This document shows, piece by piece, positions 33,208 to 46,110 of a stretch of 64,000 bases of DNA. The notes beneath the pieces were generated by a model, which was given only the letters and a program-made list of their open reading frames with translations, did not search any database and had not been told where the DNA came from. The position numbers were made by a program, and so were the translations under genes. Source of the stretch: Simmondsia chinensis (Eukaryota > Streptophyta > Magnoliopsida > Caryophyllales > Simmondsiaceae); the NCBI GenBank assembly GCA_018398585.1, contig JAGTTD010000018.1, positions 10,733,501-10,797,500 on the forward strand. The letters are read 5' to 3'. Each line of letters starts with the position of its first letter. The first letter of the stretch is position 1.

Positions 33208-35395
33208 TGTTAGGAACAGCGTCCTGAAATCCAGATTTATTCTAGATATATTATTTTAATTAATAAATAAAATTGAAGTTCCACTCGTTTCCTAGTTAAA
33301 TTCGTGTATGTGAGCATTTATACTGTATGTGATTTTCTTTCGAGAGGCATCCATGAGATGGGTGTAGTCCTCATACCACAATTTACAAGTTTGTTCTAAG
33401 TGGTTTATGAGACTAAGCCATAGATAGACTTGGAACAAATGATATGGATTGTTGTTTGAATGACTCGTAGTTAAAGACAAGTCTGGACCACTTGTATGTT
33501 AAGACTATAACAAGACACTTTAGATGGCTTGTCCTGGTCATGTGGATGGAGATCCAAAAGTGTTAAGTTAGTGTGTCTGACACACTGAGTTAGACCACGT
33601 GGGTTACTTATTTCTAGACTACGATCGGAGATGAGTGATTCGTATTGTACTGTTTGAACGACAACCCTAAATCCTGAGGGTATTCTGGACTTGTGTATGG
33701 AATGTTAGTTACTTTGGTGTACTATAAGTAAGGTCTAAAATGAATGACTAAAATCCCACAAACACTGGGTAGCGGCGTGAAGTGCGACAAGGATCAGGGT
33801 ATTCAATAGGGAATCTACAATCTTTTATAAGATACAGATGTCCCCTTAGTTGATTCGCAAATATTTGAATAGTTCGGAAACTTTGGCCAAAGTATTCCAA
33901 GTGTTTGACATTTGGAATTTATACTGTGAATATGTTCAAGTATAAATGAATTATTCAGCGAAGGGCGAGTCGGTAACTAATGGAGAAGCTGTGAGAAGGA
34001 TAATGGTAGTAGTTATGTTTATCCTTTGTCATTGACATCTAGTGGAGGGGTTGTTGTCGTCATAGGGAGATATCGAAAAAATAATTTAAGTCTGGAGTGC
34101 AGTGAGATATATTTAGTGGAATTAAGTCTCATTAAATGGTAATTAAATTAATATAATGAGATAATTTAATTTAACCCTTTTGGAGCTAGATTTAAATTGT
34201 CCCCGGGGTCCCTATGCAAGCCTCTATATTTTATTACCATTGGAAAAATATTAAGGAATTCATGAGATGAATTATTTAACCATACTATGGGTAAATTAAT
34301 TTTTCCAAACATTATTCATGAGATAAATAAATTTTAAAAATTATTAAATAAAAATTTTTTTTTGAAAATTAAAATTCATAAGATGAATTTTTACATGTGA
34401 GAAACAAAGCCAAAAAAAAAAAAAATTCTCAAAATAGGGCTGAATCCGCGTGCGACACGTATCCCCTGCTGGGTAGGCTGATGGCAATCCGCGTGTGCTG
34501 GGACAGGCCAATCACGGCCTGACATGTGTCGTCCTTTATTTAAAATAAGAGGCGGTGCACTGTTTGCTTAAACGACGCGTTTTACTTGTTTTAAATTCAA
34601 AACGGTGCGTTTTGATGTTAACAGTGCAATCGTTTTTCGATTTTAGTTATATTTTCTCGCTCCGGAATATTTCTATAAATAGAGGGGCTTATTCTGGGGC
34701 TTTGCCAATTAAGTTTATCAGAATAAAATTTATCTTGAGGGTTTGTGAAATTATTTTGGAGATCCAGTTTAATATTTTTCGGAGTCCACCCTCCGGGCAG
34801 TTTGAGGTAATTGCATGGAGGTCTCGAGGTCTCGATTTTCAAGAACATTATTATCTTTCTGGTTTTCTTTTTATTGGAGCAATTCCAGGTATGTTTTTTC
34901 TTTCCTTCTTCTTTTAGTTTCCCTCTTCTATTTATTTACAGTATTTGTTATTATACCTATTTAAGTTTATATATTGTTATGAATGTATTAGAGTAAAAGG
35001 CCTGTAGATCTAAATTAAGAATTTAGATCTGATAATTTAAATTATGAATTTAAGTCAGTAGATTTAAAATTAAGAAGTTTAAATCAACCCTAGGTTTAAA
35101 GTTATGAATTCTAAACCTGTTCCGCTACATAATCTTTAGGAAGAATTTTTGAAATTCATCCCAACAACCGGTATTAGGGCAAACGGTTTATAGAGATAAA
35201 CCTATTCCCGGGAACTCTCGCACTTGAGGTGTCACGAAGCGTGACTCTCCGACCGGGGGCTTAGGTAAAGAGAATAGTCTCCTACTCTAAGTGCTGTAAT
35301 AAGTGCCTATTGTTGTGACCACAGTTGAGAACTGTGAACCCAATAGTTGGCATCATAGTTCATTTTCCAACAAAATTTATATGCTTTTCCCAACA
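33208..35395 (+). repeat. 5' LTR of copia copy 1
   Basis: TATAAATA at 34674-34681. Against the 3' LTR it lacks about 24 bp near 34450 (between two GCGTGC repeats, a microhomology deletion) and about 15 bp near 34057. Confidence 0.93.
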
Positions 35396-35993
35396 ATTGG
35401 TATTAGAGCCAGCCTCTGATTACATTCATAATATACATAACTAGGTATAATAAAATCGAAATAAATAGATTTGCGATTTACTAAAATAGTGCTATTATTA
35501 AAAAGGAAAGTAAGTTTAATTTGATGTATCGATTTAAATAGTTTAAATTGATAATGAATTGGAAATTAATTCAGACTACTGTTTGTATTTGTGATTTAAA
35601 TTGTTTGAATCATTAAAGTAATTAATTGTTAATTAGATTATTTTAAAGTTTCGATTTAAATTGTTTAAATCGGTTGAAAGAGTTAATGGTTAACTAGATA
35701 GTTTATGGGGATGATTTAAATTGTTTGAATCGTTAATGAATTAATCGTTAATTTGGAACAACCCATAAATTTGCGATTGTGTTGTTTGTATAATGAGATT
35801 GTACGTTCTTAATCATAATTTACGAAATCGGATAAATTTGATTTGATAGGATTAGATTCAAATATTTTATAAATTTGGATAAAGTTGATCTAATAAGATT
35901 AGATTTAATTATCTTATACAAAATCGGATAAAATTGATTTAATGAGATTAAATTCAATTTATTTTAAAATTAAATATTTTAATTTTAAAATTT

Positions 35994-36024
<31 letters not shown>

Positions 36025-39000
36025 GACTAGTTTTGTCAGCGTCAGGCTGACTCTGACATCAGCACCAGTAATTAAAAAAAAAAAATTTTTTGGGACATAA
36101 GGAGGTCAATACTGATTTACATAATGATTAAGTTAATTATTTTATTAATTAATTTCTTTTTAGAATGAGATTAAATTATGAGATAATTTAAGTTGTAAAT
36201 CAGTGTATTTTAAATAAAAGTTATTTGAAATTATTTTAGAATAAGATTCTAAAATGGACTATAAGATAGTCTAAATTAACTTTATTTTTAAAATAAAAGT
36301 TAAATTTTGTTAATTAAATTTTAGAATAAGATTCTAAACTTGACTATTAGTTAGTCTAAGCTTGTTTAACTTTAGAATGAGATTCTAAAATTGATTATGG
36401 GATAGTCTAAGCACAAATCGCTACTGGTTTTAAATAAAATTATTTTAATTTTGAAATTAGATTTTGAAAAGTAGATTATGTGATAATCTAAATTAAATAA
36501 TGGTATTATTTTAATTAAAATTAATTAATTAATTTTATTGGTTGGTTTTAGAATGAGATTTCTAATGTGAGATTATTAGATAATCCATGCTTAGAAACGA
36601 GAGTGTTTTTGAATAAATTAATTAATTAATTTTTGTTAATCTTAGAATGAGATTCTAAAGGGGATTATGAGATAATCCAGGTTGTAAATGCAAGTTAATT
36701 AAAAACCACTAGTTATAAAAAATCAAGTGGGAGCGAGTTTTCAATTGTTGTAACCTCACGGCCTTCATTACTGGTCTAGCAGTATAGTTAATCGCTTGAC
36801 CTCCCTGCGGAGGATGTCGGTTTGCCGATTACAGGGTTAGACTTCTTTAGGATAAACCAAAGTGTAAAGAACCGATGCGACCACGCTGCCGTGGAGTATT
36901 TCGTGTATTTGTATGGAGGTTTAGGTAATGGTTTACACTTGACTAGCGTGATGCATTAGCCTCCCCGAGGAGCTCTGTTGTGTCATGTTAGAGGCTAAGG
37001 TAAAGTGGTGAGTTAATCATGTTTAGTAAGAGTTACAAGAAAAAGAGGTTAATTGAGAATAGTTCTCACCTGAACTAGCTTCGTGCGACCCCGTTGCCGG
37101 GGAGTAAGGAGTGGTGTGTTTGGGTCATCATTGTATGCATGATAGTACAGTTTGGTGAATATCTGACTTATTGTGTATGCTAAATTTAAAGAATATATAT
37201 ATTGCTGCATTATACATGACTCATATAAGGAAGTTACACCATTATTTGCATTTACAGTAATATTTTAGATGGATACGGCTGGGAATTTCACTTGATTGCG
37301 AATATATAATGTACTCACTGAACCAAATTACTTTGCGTTGAAAAACAAGTTAGACTTGATTATTAATCATAAGGGACCTACTAGAAAGAAAGGAAAGGGC
37401 AATGTTGTTATTGCAGCAACCAAGTCCATAAGGAAGTCAACAAAAGAAAAGTGTTTCTTTTGCAAGAAAACTAGGCCACTGGAGGAGAAACTACACTAAG
37501 TATATAGGTACTCTTCCTACAAAGACTGCTAAGCCATCTGGTGAAGGTATGTTGATATCTCACATGGTTGAGTCATGCGCAGTTGAGAGTCCACCAGTTT
37601 CCTAGTGGGTGGACTCAGGTTCAACTAACCATATCTGTAATATGTTACAGGAGCTCAAGCTAGCCTAAAGGCTACATGACAGGTGTTGTACCTGATGGTC
37701 AGGGACAGTACAATAATAGTGGTCTTAAGTGTCGGAGATGTTAGCTTTAGACTTTAGTGATAAAGTTTTGTTTTAAAGGATTGATTATTTAAACCTTCTC
37801 TATACAAGAATTTGATTTCTATGTCTTATTTTTGGGTAATTGTTGTTCAATTGATTTTGATAATAAAAATTTTAATATGAAAAATAAATTGTTTATTTAC
37901 ACATGTACTTGAATAAATTGTTTATTCATGTTATTTCTTTATCAAAACTATGGTAATTGTTTAAGTGAATTTAACGTAAGTTCACTCGTTTAATCTTCTA
38001 AAAGAAAACACCCTGAATGTGATATTGCCTACACATGGCACCAACATTTAGGTCACACTAATTCGAACAGGATCCAAAGACTGGTAAAAGATGGACCGAT
38101 AGAGTTTTGGACTTGAAGTCATTGCCAGTTTGCGAATTCTGCATAGAATGAAAGGTGACCAATTCTGTCTTTAAGAGTAAAGGCAACAGAAATGGTGGCT
38201 TACTTGAGCTGGTTCACAGAGGTGTATGTGGACGGATACATGTTTAGGTAAGAAGTGGGCATGAGTATTTGTTCACACTTAGTGATGATTACTCAGGCAT
38301 GTATATGTTTACCTAATTAGACATTAGTCGGACTCTTTTGAAAAGTTCAAAGAGTACAAAGCTGAATTTTGAAAAGCAATAAGGTAAACAGGTTAAATCA
38401 CTACGATTAGATCGAGGTGGTGAAAATTTTTCGGGTGAGTTTTTGGATTTCCAAACTGCAAAATGAGATGAGATCTCAACTTTTTGCTCTGGTTACACCG
38501 CAGCAGAATGGTGTTACAAATAAAAGGAACAAGGATGATTTTTTCCATAGTTTTTGACTTAAAAGTTCTTTTCTAAATACAATGCAAAATACTTAGAGAA
38601 GGATTTTCCAAGTAAGCTATAAAAACGAAAACAAAATAGTATTAAAGGAAAATGACAATAATTCTGAATAGCTACATACAACTTAAGTTATAGTGGGAGC
38701 ATTAGATGCGTCTACTAATAGGAACAAGAATGTTCCAGGTACACGAAAGCTTAGGTGTAGTGGGAGGATTGTCAGGACACTTGACAGGTTCATAGCGGGG
38801 GCCTTAGTGGTTGACCGTGGTATTGAATTTAATTCTTTTAGCAACAATAAAGCAATAAAGTGTTCTAGTTTTGTGCAATCGATTGCACAAATCATGCGTG
38901 TACAACCGACATTAAGAGAAAGTAGTGACTTTCTCAGTATTGTATGTCAACTTTATACTACTCATTGAGAATGATGTAGGGGTGTAGTTAGCTATAAAGA

Positions 39001-39648
39001 CTTGGTTGTCATGATAGCTCAATATGAAAAAAAATAGGAGAAGCCAGCTCTACTCTTAGGATTAAGCTTCTGCGAGGTCGTAAGAGTAGGATGTTGGGTC
39101 TTTCTTTAGCCACTTTTATTGACAAGGTGTTGTCAAGGTATAGCCTGGAGTCCCTTTCCTTTTTGAGCAGTGTTCTAGGACACCTCGATAGGATCAATTG
39201 AGGAATATTCCATATGCTTTGGCACTGGGAGCCTCAGGTATGCCATGTTGTGCACGAAACTTGATGTCTGCCATGCTATGGGATAGTATGCAGGTGTTAG
39301 TCTAATTTGGGTGCAATGGACTAAGTGGCAGTAAAATATTTTCTCTAGTTCTTGAGGAGAACTAGGGATCCTATGTTGATCTTTCAAGGTGATGAGCTAG
39401 ATCCAGTTGGTTATACTGATTTAAGACTTCCAGTCAGATTAATATGATAGACGTTCGACGTCTAAGTATGTCTTTACTCTTGGAGTGGGAGCCATTAGTG
39501 AGGGGAATGTCAAGCAGTATTGTATTGCTGATTTCACAATAGAGTAATTGTGCGCACTAAGGGTTAGGCTCAGTAGATTTTTTGGTTTAAACTTAAAAAG
39601 GGTGAGTATGGACTTTGTCATAAATTGGATTTAGGACAAGTGGGAGAT
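35396..39648 (+). pseudogene. Internal region of copia copy 1: decayed gag-pol with RT deletion
   Basis: Long AT-rich leader (35396-36700, with (AT)n at 35997-36024). Gag-like remnants appear at 37296-37500, including a damaged zinc knuckle (CFFCKK). The protease motif WVDSGS is at 37616-37633. Integrase fragments occur around 38040-38520. At 38690-38960 the frame reads GRIVRTLDRF, then jumps to the C-terminal part of RT. The active-site position reads YVNF (38943-38954). C-terminal RT and RNase H remnants run to about 39600. No protein can be made. Confidence 0.85.
35997..36024. repeat. (AT)n microsatellite
   Basis: Fourteen AT dinucleotides within the internal leader of copia copy 1. The corresponding place in the copy from 58630 lacks the run. 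Confidence 0.95.
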
Positions 39649-41870
39649 TGTTAGGAACAGTGTCCTGAAATCCAGATTTATTCTGGATATATTATTTTAA
39701 TTAATAAATAAAATTAAAGTTCCACTCGTTTCCTAGTCAAATTCGTGTATGTGAGCATTTATACGGCATGTGATTTTCTTTCGAGAGGCATCCATGAGAT
39801 GGGTGTAGTACTCAGACTACAATTTACAAGTTTGTTCTAAGTGGTTTATGAGACTAAGCCACAGATAGACTTGGAACAAATGATATGGATTGTTGTTTGA
39901 AAGACTCGCAGTCGAAGGCAAGTCTGGACCACTTGTATGTTAAGACTATAACGAGACACTTTAGATGGCTTGTCTTGGTCATGTGGATGGAGATCCAAAA
40001 GTGTTAAGTTAGTGTGTCTGACACACTGAGGTGGCCCACGTGGGTTACTTATTTCTAGACTACTTTCAGATATTAGTGATTCGCATTGTACTGTTTGAAC
40101 GACGACCCTCAATCCTGAGGGTACTCTGGACTTGTGTATGGAATGTTAGTTACTTTGGTATACTATAAGTAAGGTCTAAAACGAATGACTGAAATCCCAC
40201 GTACACTGGGTAGCGGCGTGAAGTGCGACAAGGATCAGGGTATTCAATAGGGAATCTACAATCTTTTATGAGATACAGATATCCCCTTAGTTGATTCGCA
40301 AATATTTGAATAGTTCGGAAACTTTGGCCAAAGTATTCCAAGTGTTTGACATTTGGAATTTATACTATGAATATTTTCAAGTATAAATGAATTATTCAGT
40401 GAAGGGCGAGTCGGTAACTAATGGAGAAGCAGTGAGAAGAATAATGGTAGTAGTTATGTTTATCCTTTGTCATGGACATCTAGTGGAGGGGTTGCTGCCA
40501 TCAATACAGTATGTTAGGGAGATATCGAATAAATAATTTAATTCTGGAGTGCAGTGAGATTTATTCAGTGGAATTAAGTCTCATTAAATGGTAATTAAAT
40601 TAATATCATAAGATGATTTAATTTAACCCATTTGGTGCTAGATTTAAATTGTCCTCAGGGTCCCTACACAAGCTTCTGTATTTTATTACCATTGAAAAAA
40701 TATTAAGGAATTTATGAGATGAATTATTTATCCATACGATGGGTAAATTAATTTTTCTAAACGTTATTCATGCGATGAATAAATTTTAAAAATTATTAAA
40801 TAAAATATTTTTTTTTGAAAATTAAAATTCATACGATGAATTTTTACATGTGAGAAACAAAGCAAAAAAAAAAAAAAAAAAAAAAAAGAAAAATCGCAAA
40901 TTAGGGCTGAATCCGCGTGCTCACGGATCGACCAACCAGCGTGCGACACGTGTCGCTTGCTGGGTAGGCTGATGGCGATCCGCGTGTGCTGGGATGGGCC
41001 AATCACGGCCTGACACGTGTCATCCTTTATTTAAAATAAGAGGCGGTGCACTGTTTGCTTAAACGACGCATTTTACCTGTCTTAAATTCAAAACGGTGCG
41101 TTTTGATATTAACTGTGCAATCCTTTTTCGATTTTAATTATATTTTCTCGCTCCGGAATATTCCTATAAATAGAGAGGCTTATTCCGGGGCTTTGGCAAT
41201 TAAGTTTATCAGAGTAAAATTTATCTTGAGGGTTTTGGAAATTATTTCAGAGATCCAGTTTAATATTTTTCGGAGTCCACCCTCCGGGCAGTTTGAGGTA
41301 ATTGCGTAGAAGGTCTTGAGGTCTCGATTTTCAAGGACATTATTATCTTTCTAGTTTTCATTTTATTAGAGCAATTCCAGGTATGTTTTTTCTTTCCTTC
41401 TTCTTTTAGCTTCGCTTTTCTATTTATTTACATTATTTGTTATACCTATTTAAGTTTATGTATTGTTATGAATGTATTAGAGTAAAAGGCCTGTAGATTT
41501 AGATCTGACGATTTAAATTATGAATTTAAGTCAGTAGATTTAAAATTAAGAATTTTAAATCAACCCTAGGTTTAAAGTTATGAATTCTAAACCTGTTCCG
41601 CTGCGTAATCTTTAGGGGGAATTTTTGAAACTCATCCCAACAACCGGTATTAGGGCAAACGGTTTATAGAGATAAACCTATTCCCGGGAACTCTTGCACG
41701 TGAGGTGTCACGAAGCGTGACTCTCTGACCGCGGGCTTAGGTAAAGAGAATAGTCTCCTACTCTAAGTGCTCTAATAGGTGCCTATTGTTGTGACCACAG
41801 TTGAGAACTGTGAACCTAATAGTCGGCATCATAGTTTATTTTCAATAAAATTTATATGCTTTTTCCAACA
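39649..41870 (+). repeat. 3' LTR of copia copy 1
   Basis: TATAAATA at 41165-41172. It carries a poly(A) run of about 23 bases at 40865-40887 that is shorter in the 5' LTR. Confidence 0.93.
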
Positions 41871-41875
41871 GGAAC

Positions 41876-42280
41876 TTGAACTTATGACCTCTTATATGTA
41901 TTCTCAAATTTGGGTACAATTTTATCACTAAACCAAGAGTTTAATGGCTTATATTTGAAAGTATTATTTTGACATTGAAAGTTATTAAGAAAATAATCTA
42001 GTGTATGTATTTTTCTTTTGTTTGTTCTTTAGTTATGGTTTAGTTTTATATCATGTATATGGTGAGCAATATATGCATTATGTTGTTTGCCGAGTTGATC
42101 TTTTCCATCTTCCTAAGTTTCTCCCAGTTGATCTTCTTGTCATCATCTAAATATGTGGTGAAATTGATTATGTCATTTAACTTTTTTTAGGAATTTAAAT
42201 TTTGATGCATTGATTAGGTACAACATGTTCCTATAATTTGATCCAATGGACAAAAGTTGGATTACAATGCTTGATTCCAT
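41876..42280 (+). other. CACTA interior, no gene seen
   Basis: Resumes the CACTA sequence after the copia insertion. AT-rich, no motif. Confidence 0.5.
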
Positions 42281-42281
42281 T

Positions 42282-42865
42282 CTTTACTGTATTTACGTAT
42301 TGTACCTAGACTTCAAATGATTTTTTGGTAGAATAACAAAGCTTTAAAGCAAATTTGTTTTCTTCTTTAGTAGTTCGTGTTGTGTTCGCTGAATTAACAA
42401 ATTAGTTGGTCGTTCATTTTTATTATAAAATGTCTATTGTTCGTTAGTAATTAACAATTTTAATTTGATTCTTCGCTGTAATGACCCACTATATCCAGAA
42501 ATTGAATGATTTTTCCTAGATTGACAAAGCTTTAAAGCGAATTTGTCCCTTTTATGTTGGTAGTTCGTGTTATGTTTGCTGAATTAACAAATTAGTTGGT
42601 AGTTTGTGTTTGTTATAAGCCCATGTCTGTTGTTCGTTGGCGATTAACAACCCTAATTCTGTTCTTCATTGTATTGACAGATTGTACCCAGATTTTGAAT
42701 GATTTTATGCTAGATTGTCAAAGATTCGAAGAGAAATCTGTCCCTTTTATAGTGGTAGTTCATGTTATGTTTGTTGAATTAACAAATTAGTTGGTAGTCG
42801 TGTTTGTTATAGGATCATGTCTGCCATTCGTTGGCTATTAAAAGCCCTAATTCGTTCTTTTCAAT
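42282..42865 (+). repeat. Tandem repeat, about 190-bp unit, three copies
   Basis: The landmark GAATTAACAAATTAGTTGGT occurs at 42391, 42581 and 42776 (spacings 190 and 195). Each unit also holds CTAGATTG/ATAACAAAGCTTTAAAG-type and TGTTCGTTAG-type blocks. The copies are diverged by substitutions. Located inside the CACTA element upstream of its coding remnant. Confidence 0.88.
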
Positions 42866-43177
42866 GTAAATGACTAATTCGAATACTAATATGTTTGAAA
42901 TTGCTATTAGCCTCAAATTATTTTTTAAGATCTTACTGGGAAAGCGCCCTTAGCATGATAATTGTGAAGAATTTAGAATGAATATAACTTTACGATTAGA
43001 CATCATCGTTCACTATTATAATAGAAGTCATTCCAAAAGGCCACTTCATTTGAAATATGAATATTAGTATTGACAATTGACTTTTGTTCTTGCTTTATAT
43101 TGATTCTCTCTATTTTTAATGCTGCTATTTACTTCATTCTTTGCTACAGCCTGGTGATACTTTGTTTCTAAATTTGA

Positions 43178-43501
43178 AAAATTGTTGATGTCATTGAAGA
43201 GAATCCCACCTTATCTAACATTGAAGTTGCTGAGAAGGTCTTCAACAAATGTGAAGCTCATGGTCATGTGTTTGGTTATGGGGGAGGAGTAAGGCCTAGG
43301 GATTTGGGAGGACCATCTTCTACCAAGGCCGAGCTTCTTGAAAATCTTCGTCAATCCGAGAAGGAAAAGCGAGAACTTCTTAAAGAGAATAAGGAATTTG
43401 CTGATTTGGTAGCAAGAGTAAAAGCACTAGAGGATGGAGGTCATAACAACGGGTCAAGTACTCCCTCCCAATCTACTGAGATGGATGACTACATTGATTA
43501 A
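43178..43501 (+). pseudogene. CACTA Ptta/En/Spm-type protein, C-terminal exon
   Basis: The open stretch after a TGA at 43175 reads IVDVIEENPTLSNIEVAEKV, then HVFGYGGGVRPRDLGG, a Glu/Lys-rich coiled coil (LLENLRQSEKEKRELLKENK) and an acidic end (MDDYID). This resembles the C-terminal part of the plant transposase (Ptta/En/Spm) family, a DNA-binding accessory protein of CACTA elements. No upstream exons were recognised. The sequence 5' of it ends TTTGCTACAG (43140-43149), a possible acceptor site, but in another frame. Confidence 0.65.
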
Positions 43502-45639
43502 GTATTAATAGGTATGTGGTAATCTTCTTCTTTTTCTTCTCTCTCTTATTTTTCCCTTGGTTTTCGATTATGTATGTTGATATATTCGTAAGAATACATT
43601 ATTGAGTTCTTTGGAATTGTTCTGGATTTGGACTTTGTGATTGAGTTCTATATGGAGTTTGAGAATGTTGATTTATGCGTCAGATTGTGTACTATGGAGT
43701 TTGAGATATGAGAATATTTTTGTATTCATTAATAATACACTGTTTAGTGGGTTTCTACTATTCCAAGCTCGAGGCTTAAGCTCCTGTGTTGGGTGTTTTT
43801 ATGCTGCTAAAGTCTGGTGTGTTAGGCTTTATGGGCCGTCCGTGGTGTATAGAGCGAGTTTTTGATTTGGCATTTTGAAGTAAGTGTGGGTAGTAGTTTC
43901 ACATGGTGTCGTTGTTGCTATTCTGTGGCTGATTATGCTGTTCAGAAATTGGATTATGTGCCTTTCTAATTTTCTATGTGATTGTTGTGGTTGACATGTG
44001 TTTAATGCTTGAGTGTGATTTGTTGAAATGGAGCTTTGAACCTAGAATTGGCCACTCTTAGGTTAGAGATGTCTAATTGCACAATCTTGGACCAGGTGTG
44101 TGGATAGAGCATTGCATGTTTTGAGTTTAACCATGGATTGGATGTTGTTTGTGAGAATTGGTGTTTCTTGCATATGTTTGAGTGACCTAAGTGAAATAGT
44201 GATTATTGTAAAGGGGCCTTAGAGAACTTGTGAGTTCTTGTTGAAAATCTGTGTGATTTAGTGTCTTAGTCTCCATGTTGGTGTCTCATGTATTTCCCAA
44301 GGCTATGTTGGAAGCAAGTTGAACATATATTGGTACTTGTTGCTTGAAGTGATGATAAATGTTGTTTATGGACTGTTTCAAGTTGAATTTGTTGCTTTAT
44401 GTTGGTTTTGAGCTGTATTTTGTTGCTCATACTGATTTTACTGCAGTTGGGATTGTATGCTGCTGAATTTTGGGCAATTCTGCTGTCATTTTCTTATGTT
44501 TTGCTGAATTTTAGCTATGAGTTGGGAAAACATGATATGTTTGAGTCATATGTGGACTTGTGTTGTCTTGGGAGACTTGTATGCCCTTAGGATCATTATT
44601 TCATGCCTTTTTTTTTTATAGTTTTGGGAAAAGGGTAAAGCGTAGGTCTTGTGTGAACCTTGATTGACCGTAGGTTTGGTTCATTATGTTGTATGCTCAT
44701 ATTGGGTTGTTTTGGATGTTGTTAATGATGGAGTTTTGTGATGCAATGTATGAATTGATTTGGCTAACTTGAATTCTAGGTGAATTGCATGTTTAGCTTG
44801 GATTTCATGTTGATGTTGTGATAGACTTGATTACCATGAATTATTTGGAATTGTTGATGAGTTTGGACTATGTGATTGTATCCTAGCAGGAGTTTAAGAA
44901 TGTTTTGAATTTGTGACACTGTGATTGAGTTTTATAATGTGGAGATTGGGTTTGCGATTGTATTGTATTAAAAAGCATACGAATTTCCTTTTTGGTCAAT
45001 TTTATGCTGATTACTTTAATATAGTTTTTTTTCTGTTTTATTTTTCTTATTGCCTGGTCTGTTATGTGTCTGTACTATTGCTCATATGACAAGAATTTTC
45101 TAACATGAGTGTTGTATTTATTTTTTTCAAGTATTGGAAGACTGCACTGGAAATTCTTGTTTTTGTTGGAACTTTTATTTGTGAACTTTTGTCGGATTTA
45201 TAGTTTTTGCTAAGTTGTTAAGTGACAAATTTAACAATGTACTCTTTTAGTGTTTTTTGTATGTAAATTGGCTTTTATAAGTATTTGAATATTTAAGTTT
45301 CAATGACATCTTTATTTTTTGTTAGAATTCGTTGTTACATTGAATAATATGTAATAGTTATTTCTGTATGATTATACTGTACTATTTTATAGCTGTTATA
45401 ATGAAATTAAATATCGTTATACTACATTTATGTACAGGTGCTATGAACAACCCGATAATTGTTCTTATATGGATTTACAGGTGTTGTAAACAATCAGAAA
45501 ATTATTTTTATATTACATAAATGTACAGGTATTTATGAACGTCTATATTGCACTATATGAATGTACGAGATTTTTAGCGTGGATAAATTTTTCTGTTAGA
45601 ATTCTCTTTGATGGGGGAAGCATTTTTAATGAAGGATTT
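43502..45639 (+). other. CACTA 3' region, no gene seen
   Basis: T/G-rich sequence without a long open frame or family motif. It may be the 3' untranslated or spacer part of the CACTA element. Confidence 0.45.
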
Positions 45640-46110
45640 TGATGTCATTAATAGATGGAAGACGTTTTACTGACGATTTATTATTGTTGTTATTTTTTAA
45701 CGACGGTCTATATTGTCGTTACCATTTCCAATTAGTAGCGTGGAAAATTTTAACGACGGTTTTTGTCGTCGTTAAAACTTTTTCCTATATGACGGTCAAT
45801 ATTTGTAACAACAACAATTATTGTCCTTATTAATCAAGTCTTTAACGACGGTGCCACCTGACATTAAAGACTTTACTTTTAATGACAACATTTGCCGTCG
45901 TTATTGATTTCACTTTTAACGACGGACATAATATACCGTCGTAGATACTTTTTAACGACGGCTCATTTTAGCGGTCGTTGATCCCACATAGTATTAATGT
46001 CGGAAGCAATAATGACGACAAACGACTGCAAGTTTCCGCCATCGTTAATAGTATTATCGACGGTAAACTAGACTTTTAACGATGATAATCACTGTCATTA
46101 ATGACTCTTT
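45640..46110. repeat. Right subterminal repeats of the CACTA element
   Basis: At least ten copies of TAACGACGG or close variants occur in both orientations, denser than at the left end. Confidence 0.8.

Larger units (their letters stand above)
33208..41870 (+). mobile_element. Large-LTR copia element, non-autonomous (copy 1)
   Basis: LTRs 33208-35395 (2188 bp) and 39649-41870 (2222 bp) begin TGTTAGGAACAG and end CCAACA. The exact target duplication is GGAAC (33203-33207 and 41871-41875). A Met-tRNA-type primer site (TTGGTATTAGAGCC, from 35397) and purine tract (AAGTGGGAGAT, 39639-39648) are in place. The interior is only 4.25 kb and lacks the first two thirds of RT. It belongs to the same family as the array at 53553-64000. 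It sits within the intron-like part of the CACTA element. Confidence 0.95.

Noticed and set aside
34555..34917. 120-codon open frame in the copia LTR, partly repeated at 41046-41309
   Set aside because: It spans the LTR TATA box and R region; its repetition reflects the LTR pair, not coding selection.
35997..36024. (AT)n run as a regulatory element
   Set aside because: Simple microsatellite; absent at the corresponding place of the sister copy.
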